Source of the DNA: Takakia lepidozioides
Lineage: Eukaryota; Streptophyta; Takakiopsida; Takakiales; Takakiaceae
Length of the DNA stretch: 64,000 nucleotides
Assembly (NCBI GenBank): GCA_030704615.1
Contig: CM060733.1
Location: 38,562,001 to 38,626,000, forward strand
Direction of reading: 5' to 3'
Shown: positions 22,861-35,955 of the stretch, one piece after another
Position numbering within the stretch: position 1 is the first letter of the stretch
How the letters are laid out: every line of letters starts with the position of its first letter
Program-made: the position numbers and the translations under genes
The notes under the pieces: generated by a model
Databases searched by the model: none
Told to the model about the DNA's origin: nothing
What the model saw: the letters and a program-made list of their open reading frames with translations, nothing else

Positions 22861-23060
22861 CCAGCATGTAGCCCAGTGGTAATGGGCACATACCATGTTG
22901 GATGTGGTTGTGGGTTCAAACCACCGTCAGGTGCGTTGTGAAGGTGGACACCTTCACGCTGGAAGGCAGTAGCCCTTCAGGGTCCAAGTGACACCATAAG
23001 TTACACTCCCTTTGGAGTGAAGGTAGAGACGTCATACTTTTTATAAAAAACCCAGGTGAA
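22861..23060 (+). mobile_element. tRNA-derived SINE
   Basis: A-box TAGCCCAGTGGTAATGGGCAC at about 22869 and B-box GTGGGTTCAAACCAC at about 22909. The 3' body contains GCTGGAAGGCAGTAG and CAGGGTCCAAGTG, which recur in the 33268-33560 copy (GCTGAGAGGCAGTAA, AAGGGTCGTAGGAG). Confidence 0.7.
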
Positions 23061-23204
23061 ACCAAACCAGCCTAACATACGAGTTCGTGATACCAACCCC
23101 CTACCATTGTTAAGGAGGTGGAATGCAAACTTAGGCGGGTCTGGGTTTATGGTATATGGTGGGGAATGTTGACAAGAGATGATTTTTATTGTTATTTATT
23201 TTTC

Positions 23205-23395
23205 ATAAGAAAACCTGGGAGCGACAGCCCACAATTCAGGCCCTTGAGGAGGGGGGAAATACCCCCTGTTCATTATGGCCGTGGCCCATAAGACGGTAAC
23301 ATCTAGACACGAACAACACATGGGGGCAGGGCAGTGGATTTGAACGCCGAACCACCAAGGCGACACATTGTGCAGCTGAGCTACTAGCCGATGTG
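23205..23395 (-). mobile_element. tRNA-derived SINE
   Basis: On the minus strand: TAGTAGCTCAGCTGCACAATG (A-box region), then GGCGTTCAAATCCACTG (B-box), and a tail TGTGGGCTGTCGCTCCCAGG shared with the copy at 22283-22487. Confidence 0.65.
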
Positions 23396-25104
23396 CAATT
23401 TTTTGCAACCTAACTAATTGAGGTTTTAATTTTCATGCATTTAATTGTAATAATAATAATAAAGGTGAAATACCATACCCTGACATATATTGGGCTAATA
23501 TGACCAAAAAAAAAAAATTGCATAACATACCAGTCAAACCTATAATCTAATACCATTAGATATACCAGGCCAGCCAATTGATTCGTATAATGTGATACCA
23601 GTACCCTATTGTCCGACTATTGAATCTTACCCAACCATTACCCCACTGGTATTAAAAAATTATGATTCCAGTATAACATTGGTATGTACTTTACATGGCT
23701 GCTAACATGTCGTCTCGGGTATTTTAATGGTAATTTAATAATCATAAAGTCGATTTTTGACGTGATGCTAACATATTTACGCCACGTCACGTCATTTTCT
23801 GTAACTATGACCATGATGTATGACATCGACATGATCCAATAAACACTATGTGATTTTCAACCCATCACCATTTATAAAGCAGTCTTGATGCATTTTTGAT
23901 ATACATACTTATACTAAAAGACTAGCTTCATCTCCATCTTCTTCACAAACTAGGATAAGTTATGAAGAAGACAACATTTTGGAATGACGTTCATTCATAC
24001 GGCTGAATGGGTAGTTCATACATACAAATGAATTAGTTACCATCCAAGTTATGACAGACTTAGGGTTAGCAATGGTCCCGTCTCTTCTTCCACATACACA
24101 ATCTGAGGTAACAGGACTAAGATTTCCCCAGGGACACAGAGCGGGTGTGGTTCTATGAGGTGCACGTGGAATTGACAACCTTGTACTGGTATCTCTGATA
24201 CAAAATTTCAGTCTTAATGAGTTTGTTCATCATTCTATCTTTTATGGCTCTATTGGATATTATTAATTTAATTTCTTTATTGCTTTTGGCATGGATGATG
24301 GGATCCCCCACATATAAATGTATGAATGTAGATTCTTTTTACCACTCTCTCACGCTAGATCTCATATTGACTGAGAGGGTTGGAGTGATTAAATGTGGGT
24401 TCATAACACTAATTTCCAATTGATCACATATTTGTTTTTTGGTTGGGAAAATGACAACATCTCGAGGTATGTGTGTTATACTATGATAGATCCAACTGAA
24501 CATTTGCAGAATTTTCTGTATCAAAAGATGTGACCTCATGTTGTTTAGCATTAAAGTTACAGCTACGGCACTTTAGCCACATGTGAAGAAGCTTGGGTTA
24601 GTAATTCATGTCTGGTTCATATTTCCTTATTTGTAAAGATGGTTGGATTTGAAGAGGATAGTCCACACTGCAGAGAATTGAGTGTTGGTTTGGCTGACGT
24701 GACATTAAACATGTTGATTACATCACGTCACTTAACGTAGACGTGGCATATATGTTGATGTCATATGTCAAAGGCAATGTACAGTTCTAAATGTGGAATC
24801 AACGGATGAAATAGTGGAGACAACATCTTTATGCAATTTACAATATCATAGTAAAGTCAGAGAGTTGTATGAGGTGCTCTGATGTTGGTTTGAGAACGCT
24901 TTGACTCATAAAAACCTTTAAATTAGGGGCTTTGAAACTCACTTTGCAATTCTGTGAGAATATCAAATGCACTAGGCTAATATGGTGTTGTACACTTGTG
25001 GAAAAGACTTTGTAATTTTTTCAACAACAGAATTCAGCTTAAATCATGCTACGAGTTTATCACTGATAGTATGTTTATATATTCAGTGGAGGCGTAACAA
25101 GACC
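23396..25104. other. Intergenic / PF20 upstream region
   Basis: AT-rich. No gene is supported. A weak inverted similarity joins about 23755-23800 and 24725-24775 (CCACGTC and ACGTGATG words), possibly ends of an old DNA transposon. The PF20 promoter should lie in the last few hundred bases; a TATATATTC at about 25076 is too close to the ATG to interpret safely. Confidence 0.35.
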
Positions 25105-28100
25105 ATGGAGACCGAGACGGAGGATGATAACCTGATCATTCTGTCAGGTAGTTTCATTTAACTAGGCTTTTGAAAGCATGGTTCCTTTCATTAGCCATCA
25201 AAAAATAATTATGTAGCATTCTTCCCATAAACCATATTGATGTAACCCTTCATTGACCAAAAACATGAGAAGATAATAACAACATTGATTACGTCTACAA
25301 TGTCTTCTTGCTCCCTAGTTCATTCCCTTTCAGATTCATTTAGATCTTGGACTAGACAAAAAATGAATGGACTGAGAATAATCCAACGAGGAAGAGAAAG
25401 AGAAGGAGAAGGAGGGTGGGAAATGGGCAGTAAAATCTCCAATCTACCCTAAACCTCCCAGGACCTATGGTTATGGAAATTGAAATTAGCAATCATACTA
25501 TTTGTCTTGGTATGGTTTTGAATCCATATAAAGACTAACACTAACAATATTACGTTGTTTCGCTCAATTCCGGCATAAGCCTATAGTTCTATCTTTATGT
25601 GAGTGATTCCAGGGCCAATCACACTTTATGAAGAGAGAAAACTGAGCGAGTGGATATTACATACTAATGAAGCATGTAGGAAATTAACTGATTTGCAATG
25701 CGTTGCAATTCAACTAATCACATACGAAAAATGCACAATTCAATTGAGTTGTCCTTGCAGTTCAATTGAACTGCCAAAATACCTAGAACTCAATTTTAAG
25801 AATTGCGCTTGCAATTTAATCTTTTATATAAAATTGGAAATACACTTCAGTTGAATTGTGCACATTCGAATTCAAACGTGTACGTACTTCATTACCTTAA
25901 AGTTTCTCTTTGCTAAAAGTTTTTCATGAATTTGGGGTTCATAGGCTTGTGCAACGTGATACTCTCATCCTTTTTAGTTTTGGACAAATAAAAGAAAGAG
26001 TGAACAACACATGTAAATTAAGAATTTGGGGAGACAGAGAGACTTGGGAATTTGAAAACTGATGCTCATGAAGTAAACCGGAGGCATGAGGATCTCAAAC
26101 CTTGGGTTGGGTGTAGAGTGCATTTATTTACATCTGATTTATCTTTGCTAAGTGAGACAAAAGTGATATTGCAGGAAGTTGTGGAGATAGAAAAGGAAGA
26201 TGAAAAAAACATTGTGATACGGTAGAAGTTGGTGATGATAGTTTTATCTAAGAAGAGAAGTTGGTCTAAGCAGGACAAATAACTGAATGGGTTCATGAGA
26301 AAAAAAGAGCATGCTTATGATTTATGAATGTAGGATCCATCGAGCAAGGAAATAACACATGTTCAAATTTATATTTCTAGATATAATATTGGCATATATA
26401 TACATAATATATATAATGATGAGTTATTAAGCATATATTATAATTGAATTGAATTGCAATGGAATAGTGCATTTTTGGTAGATGAGAGTGACAAACTCTC
26501 CACTTAATATTCCAATATGGTGTTGTTAGCTCTAATCTTCCTCTCTAGAAAGAGATATAGTGACTCCATCAATTCTTGTGAGAGAAAGAGAAAGGAAAAA
26601 TCCCATGACAGGGAGGGTTGATTGGTTGCAGAGGATGAGGAATTCAATGACAGTGAGTACACATATGAAGAGGTGGCAATTGAAGAGGAATATGAATCAG
26701 AGGAGGATGCGGGGTCTGAGGATCTGGAAGCCACCCTCCGGTCCCTTCAAAAGCTTTCTTTTCTGCTTGGTAAGGGATACTAATGTTTCCATTGTAAGTG
26801 CTACGTTGAACCACCACAAATCGAGTAGGTAGTGTCATGTGTAGCTACGGGCTAATCTGGTATAGAGTCACTTGTTCGGCATACAAGGCTGAGACTAGCT
26901 AGTTGTTAAATACATTGTTTTCTTGTGGTGTTAATATTGTAGGAAAAGGCAGTAAAAAGGTGGAGCAACCGGAATCACGGCGTCAAAAGGAGGTCATGGA
27001 CGACTTCGTGCGTAACTTCTGTGTTACAAACGGTCTCATGAGGACCCTCGAAGTTTTCGAGGTATGGCCGTCTTCCAGTACTGCATTGTGCCTCCTCCAT
27101 ACTCAGGATGCTCACAGTACGCTGCATGAATGAGCTCCAAGGGATCGGCCACACTCTCGGTGGACTTGGGGCCAACAATCTGTACACTCGTGTGTATTCA
27201 ATGTATCAGTGAGTGGGCTTGATCCCGTACTGACTATTATGGTTCAATGTAGGTTGAGTGGTTCGAGATGAAAGAGAAGGGGAGGGTGATTGACAGCCAG
27301 CTGATGATGGTACCAGACGAATATGGTCGTTCCTTGCAACTCACCAACATTCTCAAGCACCTCCAGGATCAACTTGAGCAATCCAACGTCGTTGCCCAGT
27401 ATTTCTCTTCTATCCTCCAACAAATTTTCTCTTTTTTGTCCGGTGTCACTCTCCCTCACTGCATACAAGATGAGCTTCAACCAACGGCTCCCGTGTGTCT
27501 GGACTGCTACAGGAATGGACATTGTAGTTGTTAGACAGGGCTTACTGGTGCTGTCAGCGTGGTATCCTATGTTTCACTCGGGAGTTGGTCTTTCGTCTTG
27601 TGGTATGAAGGTTAGCCTTGTATGGTAACCGGGGTTGGGATCAGATGGGCAGTTGCCGGCAGGAAATGCTCGAGAAGTTTCGAAAGGAGCGCAACCTACA
27701 TCGCATGCATCACTGCAGGATAGCCCAAGAGAAGAACAAACTCGTTTTAGATATCAAGGTACATTCATGATCTGTCCCACCCCTCAAATAATTGTCCACT
27801 CTCCGCGTAAGGGTAGATAATGGAAGTATTGTCATTCCAAAAACTACACGAGTCTTGGCTGTGACATAGTGAAAGTTCTTTGAATCATCACATCACTGTA
27901 GATCGCAAACATACTACGTACATGGTACATTACATCCGAAGACCAGAGCTAGACTACGTCTCTTTACGACGTGTTTGAGTGTTAATCTCAAACTAACCAT
28001 CTGGGCTAGTTTTGTGGCCCAACACTAACATTTACCCTTGGAGAATTTCGTGGCAGAGGCATATCTTCCTTGTTGTTGCCTAGAACGGCCATACATTTCT

Positions 28101-31100
28101 TTCTGATAGAGCGGATTCTGCCAGGGTTTATGAGATCTTGATTCCCTTGTGCAGAGATTGCGAGGGCATTTTGGGAAGTATGAGCCAATAATTGGAGCCC
28201 TGAAGAAAAAATATGAGCAGGCGGTCCGTGCCAAGGCAATGATGGCCCTCGATCGAGACAAACTGCACGCTATGGTGATGCTCCGGTCACCTTTATGAAT
28301 GGGAAAAAGAGAGAGAGAGAGACTGGTATTATTTATTATCCGCGTAAAGCCCAAAAAGCTTATGAGATGTGTGGATATAAGCCTGCATAGCCTTTGGGTC
28401 ATGTAGGCGCACTGCCTGCCTGGGTGCAGTGGACACAGGGGATAGCAGAAGGGTGGAAGGAGGAGATCAAATTGGGATCAGTAGATATGCTTGCACTTAA
28501 ACTCATGTGTCACCTTATGCTTAAGAGCAACTAAAGGCTCTCTCCCCTAATGCGGCCTCCTTTCTGTCTAGAGCTTTTAGGCCACCCTTGTGATAATGCA
28601 GCACCTTGACCCAGAGGGACCAAGACAATGTCTATCAGAATGATGGCCAACGAGGGTGATCATCATTTTTTAAGGTTTTATCGAGTTTGTCTTGATATTC
28701 AGCTGCTCAGGCATCCTGGTTTCAGCGTAAGCACATTCTTCTAGCCGTCTTCAGACACACACCACCCACCACTGGGTTAATTTGTGGTAGCTCCTTTCCA
28801 TATAAAGTTTCTTCTCGCTCTCAGGTTCTTCAGAAAATCTCGTTCCTTTCCTGACTGGCTCAATGCTTATGATCACAGAGTGTCATAGCCTCAAGCATCA
28901 TCTAGAGACTCTGTAATTATTTCAAGGAAGGGCACAGTTGTTTTATACTTGTGAAGATTTCCTCACTTAGCATAATATCCCCTGTCCTGTGCCATGTAGT
29001 TGACGAATGTAAGATCACACTCACCATTCCACTGAGTTCGTATGCTTGGACTGTTGACCCTACCCCTAGATTTAGTAACAATAACCTTACAAGTTCTAAA
29101 CACCCCAGGTGTTTCTATGTTTGGAGGCTCTTTCGGTTCTCTCTTGCAGTTCTCTAAATCTCAATGGCCCTGAGGACCTCCTGTGGACATTGAAGATTAT
29201 CCTTCATCTTCTCCCTCTCCCAGAACTGCCTATTAGGCTGCCGGATCTAGGCACACTATTGCTGAGTAGTGTCAACTCTTGACAGGTGGAAGCAGCGAAC
29301 TTGTTTACTGATGACAATGCTTTGTCACCCACTTTCAAGGGGCCTCAGCATGGAAAGGGGAGTTTCAAAGCTGTGCCAAAGCCTGATCCACTAATTTCTG
29401 GGATTAAAGTGAATCCCTTTGCAGAATTGAAACTACCGCGTACTGATGTCAGAAATTTCACCTTGCAAAAAACATTCCAAGCTCACTTGATGTCTGTAAG
29501 CAAGTAAGTTGACTATATCTCTCCCTTTGGTTATCTCGTGTAAAACAGATGAAGCACTGATATGCTCAGCCTCACAAGATAGTGCTATAATTGATGGGTA
29601 GTCAATTATTGTTGTGCTCCATGGCACATTCTTAGAAAGAATACATGGTATTTGAACATACAATCCTCGGGTGTGAAGACTCTGCATGATACCCTCCCAG
29701 ATCATGTGCTTTCATCAAGTGGGGATGAAACCCAGCTCAGAATAGCCATCTTGCACACAGCACAGGACAACCCTGCTATGGGTTGATTGAGTGTTGATGG
29801 AAAAGCTGGCATGGCATCATTCTGTTGACTCTAGGATTTCTACTGTATTGTCACAGGTCTGATTGGGTTGCACTGCTAGTCAGAGCATAGTGGGGAGGGA
29901 GAAGAAGAGATTTTGTACATTCACTCTAAGAAGAAATTGAGAGAGAGAAGAGCATAGGTCTTGCCTGATTGGTGTGCTTCTTGATAATGCAGTGTGATAA
30001 TCCACCCAAAGAAGCCAGTGGTGGTAACTGCCTCAGATGATGGCACCTGGCGGATGTGGGGACTGCCAGCTGGTGATTTGATCATGACGGGTGATGGCCA
30101 TAAGGACTGGGTGTCGGGCCTTGATTTTCACCCCAAGTATGTAGCCCCCCTTTCTATAGTGTCAGAGAGAAAAGATATAACAAGCCTTGCATCCTGTACA
30201 ATGGCCTTGCGAGAGTTTTAGCCACGATTGGTGCTACATACTTGGATGCTTACATGCAGGTGCAGAGATGCATACACACATACTTATAGATATGTGAATT
30301 GCCAATCCATCTGCATCTGTCTCGTCAACTCATGTTGAAAGTGGCATGGCTGTTGCAGAGGGATGCATCTGGCATCATCGTCAGGGGATTGTACTGTCAA
30401 AATCTGGAGCTTTGAAAAATCGCGCTGCATACAGACTTTCACTGAGCACACTCAGGTCTTCACCTCCTCTCTTGCATGTAAATGTACTCAATCTTCTCTC
30501 TCCCACGCAGTTTATACAGTGTCAGTGTCAGTTTTTATCTGGCCCTTTTGACCTCCGTGGTTGTAATATATATTTTTCTATCTTTCCCTCTCTTTCTCGC
30601 AAGAAACGGTCAGCAAGTACAAGCGCTGAAGACTACTAAAGGTGCAGTGGTGACTTCATCGGTTGACATTGTCAAAACCTTTGAAAATCACTACAGTATC
30701 CTTGGCAGAACTTCTACGTCTAACAGTGAGGGGTCTTCTGCTGAATGGAGGGACACAGTTGGAAAAACTGTTCCTATGATTCACAACAGCCCTGATGAAC
30801 TGGAGTATATTTCAATGGCTTATAACTCTCCCGTTAGTTCTTCTGAGATTGTGGAAGCAATTGAACATTTAAATGGATATAAAGCTGGTGGACCTGATGG
30901 TATTGTCAACAAGCTTATCAAGCACGGTGGCGATCCCATGATAGAGGCCCTAGTTCTCCTCTTTAACCTTATCTGGAAGACTGAAATGATCCCCTTTCGC
31001 TGGCGACAGGGGGTCATTGTCAATCTATACAAGAAGGGTGACAGAGAAGAACCGGGGAACTACCGTGGCATCACGCTCCTCAATGCTGTTGGCAAGACAT

Positions 31101-34100
31101 TCTGCAGAGTTATAAGTACTCGTCTCGAGGTTGATCTGGAGTCTAGAGGTTGTTTCCACGAAGGCCAAGCTGGCTTTCGGCGAAACAGGGGCTGTGTGGA
31201 TCATATCTTCACTCTAAGCCAGATTATCCAGGGAAGGAAAAAAGAAGCGAAACCCACTTATGTTTTTTTCCTGGATGTCAAAAAGGCTTATGACACAGTG
31301 TGGAGAGATGGCCTATGGTTCCGCCTCTGGTCTTGTGGGATCAAGGGAAAGATGTGGAGAGTTGTCCACAACTTGTATGCTCACACCAAAAGCTGTGTCA
31401 CTGTTAATGGACAGAAGTCCAACTTCTTTGACATAGACCAAGGTGTAGCTCAAGGATGTACTCTCTCCCCTCTGCTCTTCAATGTTTTTATCAATCAACT
31501 CCTCGAGGATGTGGAAAGTGAGGGATTTGGGTTAAGGGTGGGTGATACCACCATACCAGCCCTTATGTTTGCGGATGACTTCGCAGGCATAGGGGAGACT
31601 CCAACCAATCTCCAGGAGTTGATTGATTGCGCGAAGAGATACGTTGATCTTTGGGGGCTAGAGGCTAATGTCAGCAAATGTGCAGTGGTAGCATTCAACG
31701 ACAGAGGAGAGGAGGAAGTGATCTTAAGTGGCAGTGGGGTAGCCAAGAGATCCCGGTCCTCCTTCCTACACTTACCTGGGCGTTGAATTTTCCTCCAATT
31801 GTAATTGGGATGCACATATCCGGAAAGTTGTTCAAACTGGCAAGGGCAAAGCTCTGGGGCTCACAAAAAATTTCCACTGCAGAGGGGTCAACTCTGAGGT
31901 TAAGAAAACCATGCTTTGCCGCGTTATTAGACCTGCCTTGGAGTACGGATCTGCTATATGGGTTGATAACTCCAACCAGGCTAAGTCTCTAGAATCCATT
32001 CAAGTGGGGGTGCTTAAGGAGTGTATGTCAGCATGCTCCAAAACAGCCAATGTGGCTGTTCGGGGTGAGTTTGGCATTCCGTCCTTAAGCTCCCGACGAG
32101 ATGAATTCAAGGTCAGATGGTGGGGTCAGCTGCAACATATGCCCAACACCAGATATCCTAAGTTAATCGACTCTATATCTTGGAAACAGGACCGCCCTGT
32201 CAAACAGGCTAAGTCCTGGCAGAAGAGGTTAGAAGAGATTCTCAAGGTCCTGGACCTGGATCCGCAAGTCTTGACCCTGCTGGATAAATCTGATTTAGAG
32301 GCTGTAGTGTCCGATGCCATGTCTGTTGCCATGAGATTGTCTGATGAAAATGAAGTTAGGCAGAAAACCCCCTGAACTTGTTTCCAGTCAGTGACATGGG
32401 GGAGGACATCTTGGATGACCTCAAGGGTCTACCCACTCTCGGCACTAGACTGAAATTTAAACTCAGGGCAGGAAGCCTACCTTTGAACAGCAAACAGAAG
32501 CAGAGAGGAAAGGGAGAGTGCAATTGCCCATTGTGTGGGCAATCTGAAGACAGTATTCATTTTCTGATACACTGTCTGGGGTTCTCTCACCAAAGAGACG
32601 CTCTCTTCAACTCTATCAAGGGAATTGTGCCTGTACCCCTGTTTACCAACTTTGAAAGTCTCGAGGCTGAGCCAAAAGCCCAGGCCCTCCTGAGGCCTAG
32701 TTTTTGGGCAAATCACACACAGCAGATTGATGCTTGTGTGAAGGGATTTCTAGAGGATATCTGGAAAACCCGGATTAATTCTTTATATGAAGGTAAGTCT
32801 TACTACCAACGTCAGCCCCTGACAGAGGTAGGTTCTGTCTCTTTTGTTCCCGCTCAAACTGGGCGCGGGGTCAATGGCCACAAGGCTACGGCAAACAACG
32901 TCTTATGAGTACAATCTTTCCCTCTCTCTCTCTCTGCGGGTCTATGGCCACAAGGCTACAGCAAACAACGTCTTATGAGTACATTCTCTCTGTCTCGGTG
33001 TGGGTAGAGTCCTTCAATAGGCTTCCCTTGTCTAGATTGTTTCCTTGGCCCTCCTAGATGTTATTAAGTTTCTTCTTGCTGTTTGTGTGTCTCTCTCTCC
33101 CTCCTTTCTAGCAATCTTTATGCTGTACTGTTGGATGTAGTAATAGTAGTACAATTGTAACAAGTATCTATGCCAAAGTTCACTCTTAGCATTCAATGGA
33201 GATAATCATCTACCCATCTTCTCTTTGGATAGGATGTATGTAGATCTCCCTTTGTACCTTTGGTGTAGCTTCCAACAGATAGCCCAGTGGTAAGGGCACT
33301 GGTCAGACATTGTTGCTGGTCATGGTTGAAGTCTTTTTATGACCCATTTTGAGGATCACCCTGCTAAATATTGGAGGCCTTACCCTCACAAAATTGGTTT
33401 CTATACAATTTCCCCGCTCAGGGATTTCCCTGTCCATGAAAAGTGCACACCTCCTGCTGAGAGGCAGTAATTGTAAAGGGTCGTAGGAGGTGCTGTGTCA
33501 TTCTATTACCTCACATACATTCACCTCATTGTGGAGTTTTAATGGGTCATGGATGCGTGGTAGTGTCATTCTCTTCCTTACTCCACATTAAATGCATCTC
33601 ATTGTGGAGTAGGTCGTGTACTCTCTCCAACTGTTTTGGAAGGAAGAATGTGAAATGACCAACTTTGGGAGTTCACTTAAATGGGGTGAGATCAGGCAGT
33701 ATGGGCAGTGTCTTATCACTCCAGCGGTGACATCCTGGCCAGCTCTTCGCTTGATCATACTGCCCGTGTCTGGGACCTATATGCGTAACTCCTCTTGCCC
33801 TCATTTTTTTATATGCTTGTCCCATTGAAGTGGAACTTGAAGCAGTAAATGTATGGACGTAACCAAGAATAATTGCTGTTAATAAGTTGTCTATCAAAAC
33901 TTGGTGACAAATGTTGTAATAAATGGAGTTGCACTGAAACAGTAACTCTCTGACTTGTTTCTGATAGAGGAAATGGCAGCCATGTGTCAATGTAGACTGA
34001 TGGGGCTTGGATTCTTGCAGAATGAAATGCCGGGGAACATTGCGAGGTCATGTGGATTCGGTAAATGGGGTGGTGTGGCAGTTGTATACCAGCATACTGT

Positions 34101-35418
34101 GCACTGCCAGTAGCGATAAAACTGTGAGTCTTTGGGATGCACGCTCTTCACTGTGTGTGCAAACTTTTTATGGCCACAAAAGCTCCTGCAACCAGGCGGC
34201 CTTTGACAACAAGGTGCTTTTCTTGTTATCTCTTAGTGTGGGAACGTGGGTGATAGTTCGCTGAAATTCCAGTGAATCCCCTTCCTATTTATTTTGGGCC
34301 CGTAGGCCTGCCCAACTGTTATTTCTTTGTTTCTGAATAATGTTGTCAGGTTTCTTATGGACACTACAACGTCTCTTTCTTCTTTTCTCTTTCTCCCGGC
34401 TCACATCAGTCTAGTGTGTGTGTGCGATAGGCCCTCCGGGTCACCAGTGGACCTAATCAGTTTATCTTTCTGTCTTTACCTTCTTTTGCTACTTTCTTAC
34501 AATGGAAAGGGAAGAACCAGCTAGGAATTTTGAAAGTGAAAAACCTCGACTCTCTGCATAGAAGGTTAGACCCGCAGTTTTGGATAAAAAACAGAGGAAT
34601 GGAACACCAAAGGTAACCCCAGCCCACTAACCACTTAAGGGTTGATGCGTGTGGACCACTTGTGTTGATATAAAACTGAAAAATCTTTTGGATTGTGCGA
34701 ACTGTGTCATGAATTTTTAAAACCTCGAAATTGGCCAGTGAGAGCTGAAACTGGCAAGGTGTGGGCAGGGGAATATGATAGCATCAGTAGATGCAGATGG
34801 AGTGGTGAAGCTCTGGGATGTGCGTAAGGTAGCAGAATATGCGACTATCAATGTTGGCCCCCAATCAGCAAATCGTTGCTGCTTTGATCGGAGTGGCCTC
34901 GTCATGGCTATTGCCAGCAACGATGGCCGCATCAAATGGTAGGCACTCCTTGTCACCGTTGAACGCAGATGGTGCCAAATGTTCTTGGCTTTCTAGATTC
35001 TGGGTGGGTGTTTGTTTTCCAGAGCCTCTTACAATCTACCACTGGGCTGTGGTGCATCCCTAATGCTGTTGTCATATTTCAGGCCATCTAGCATAAAGCC
35101 TAATTTTCCGAGTGTGATGTTTTTACCGGTAGCTGTGAAAGAGCTTTGGCAGTTTACAGTCCATATCTGTGGTTGTATGTGACCCTAGTATTTATCCATC
35201 CAAATTCAAGATAAGGTCATGCTTTAACCGTCAATTTGCAAACATGTTCACATCCTTGCAGCTTTGAAATTGCGGGAGAGGTGGTCCCCATAAATGAACT
35301 CCAGGGCCATGATGATGCAGTTCAAGCTGTTGTTTTTGACCCCAATGGGGAGTTCATTGTTTCTGGTGGGTCCGACAGTACTTTCCGAATATGGGCGGAT
35401 GGGATGCTTGGCAACTAG
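25105..35418 (+). CDS. PF20: PF20/SPAG16 central-apparatus WD40 protein
   Basis: A structural protein of the central pair (C1-C2 bridge) of motile 9+2 axonemes; in a plant, of sperm flagella. Thirteen exons with GT-AG borders keep one frame and give 579 residues: 25105-25147, 26632-26769, 26943-27061, 27253-27398, 27653-27758, 28155-28274, 29286-29503, 29993-30136, 30359-30455, 33696-33784, 34021-34213, 34769-34938, 35262-35418. The N-terminus is acidic (DDNLIILSEDEEFNDSEYTY). It is followed by a LisH-like DDFVRNFCVTNGLMRTLEVF, coiled coil (EKFRKERNLHRMHH; IAQEKNKLVLDIK) and seven WD repeats (TASDDGTWRMWG, SSSGDCTVKIWS, SSSLDHTARVWD, TASSDKTVSLWD, DADGVVKLWD, SGGSDSTFRIWA among them). Length is close to Chlamydomonas PF20. 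No internal stop or frameshift is seen despite insertions in introns. Expression is expected in antheridia. Confidence 0.96.
25725..25868. repeat. Small inverted-repeat (MITE-like) element in PF20 intron 1
   Basis: TGCACAATTCAATTG at 25732 pairs with CAGTTGAATTGTGCA ending at 25862. The match continues a few bases outward (CGAA...TTCG). The interior also has CAATTGAA words on both strands. About 140 bp, non-coding. Confidence 0.5.
30560..33170 (+). mobile_element. 5'-truncated LINE (non-LTR retrotransposon) in PF20 intron 9
   Basis: A sense-oriented ORF2 remnant. RT spans 30590-31786 with AYNSPVSSSEIVEAIEHL, KAGGPDGI, NLYKKGDREEPGNYRGITLL, GQAGFRRNRGCVDHI, FFLDVKKAYDTVW, GVAQGCTLSPLLFNVFIN and the active site MFADDF. 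A frameshift near 31786 moves to the frame that continues into 31911-32375 (thumb and C-terminal domain), then a TGA, then 32378-32908 with a zinc motif CNCPLCGQSEDSIHFLIHC (C-x2-C-x8-H-x4-C type). The endonuclease is missing, typical of 5' truncation. The body is otherwise well preserved, so insertion is fairly recent. The clade is not certain. Confidence 0.92.
32868..32992 (+). repeat. 70-bp tandem duplication at the LINE 3' end
   Basis: GGCCACAAGGCTACGGCAAA (about 32875) recurs as GGCCACAAGGCTACAGCAAA (about 32945), each followed by CAACGTCTTATGAGTACA and a CT-rich run. The first copy includes the ORF2 stop and the second is untranslated. Confidence 0.85.
33268..33560 (+). mobile_element. 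tRNA-derived SINE in PF20 intron 9
   Basis: A-box TAGCCCAGTGGTAAGGGCAC at about 33280; the B-box is weak (TCATGGTTGAAGTC). The 3' body shares GAGGCAGTA and AAGGGTC words with the element at 22861-23060. Confidence 0.6.
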
Positions 35419-35955
35419 TCCGTGTCTGGTATGATCGCCCGACTGTACCAGTGGATGGAGAACCCGGGACTATGCAACAGGCAGGGTGCAAGTACCTAAC
35501 CAACCACCCCTGCTGTGGGGGAACATTTTATAGCATTCAAAGTCTGTCAGAGTAGTATATTAGGAAGCAAGACATGCCAGGCAATTTTTTTTTAAATTTA
35601 AAAAAAAGAAAATGAACAGGGGGATTGTAGCCCTGGAAACTGTACTGATATGGTAAGGAAAAAATAACCTTACGGATGGCCTTTGAGGCTGAGAATTGAG
35701 GTTCCACTCCGAGCCAGAAACAACAGTAGCAAGGGGGAAGAAAAGCCAGGGAGGAACAACTACTGCGGCTTAAACAATTGTAAGCTGCAAGGAAGAAAGA
35801 AGGAGAGAACTGAGAAGAAGAGAAACAGGGCAGCAGAGAGAGCTGCAACTGAAGGCAGCAACTACAAACAGCAGCAGCTACAGCTAGTTCCAAAAAACTA
35901 AGTCACCAGCAACTATAGCTGGAAAGATAGCTCTTAAAAACTAAGCCTACAGCCA
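35419..35955. other. PF20 3' region and spacer
   Basis: Presumed PF20 3' UTR, then A/G-rich DNA (35640-35900) whose open frames on both strands are low-complexity (GRKKERTEKKRNRAAERAA) and not convincing. Confidence 0.4.
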
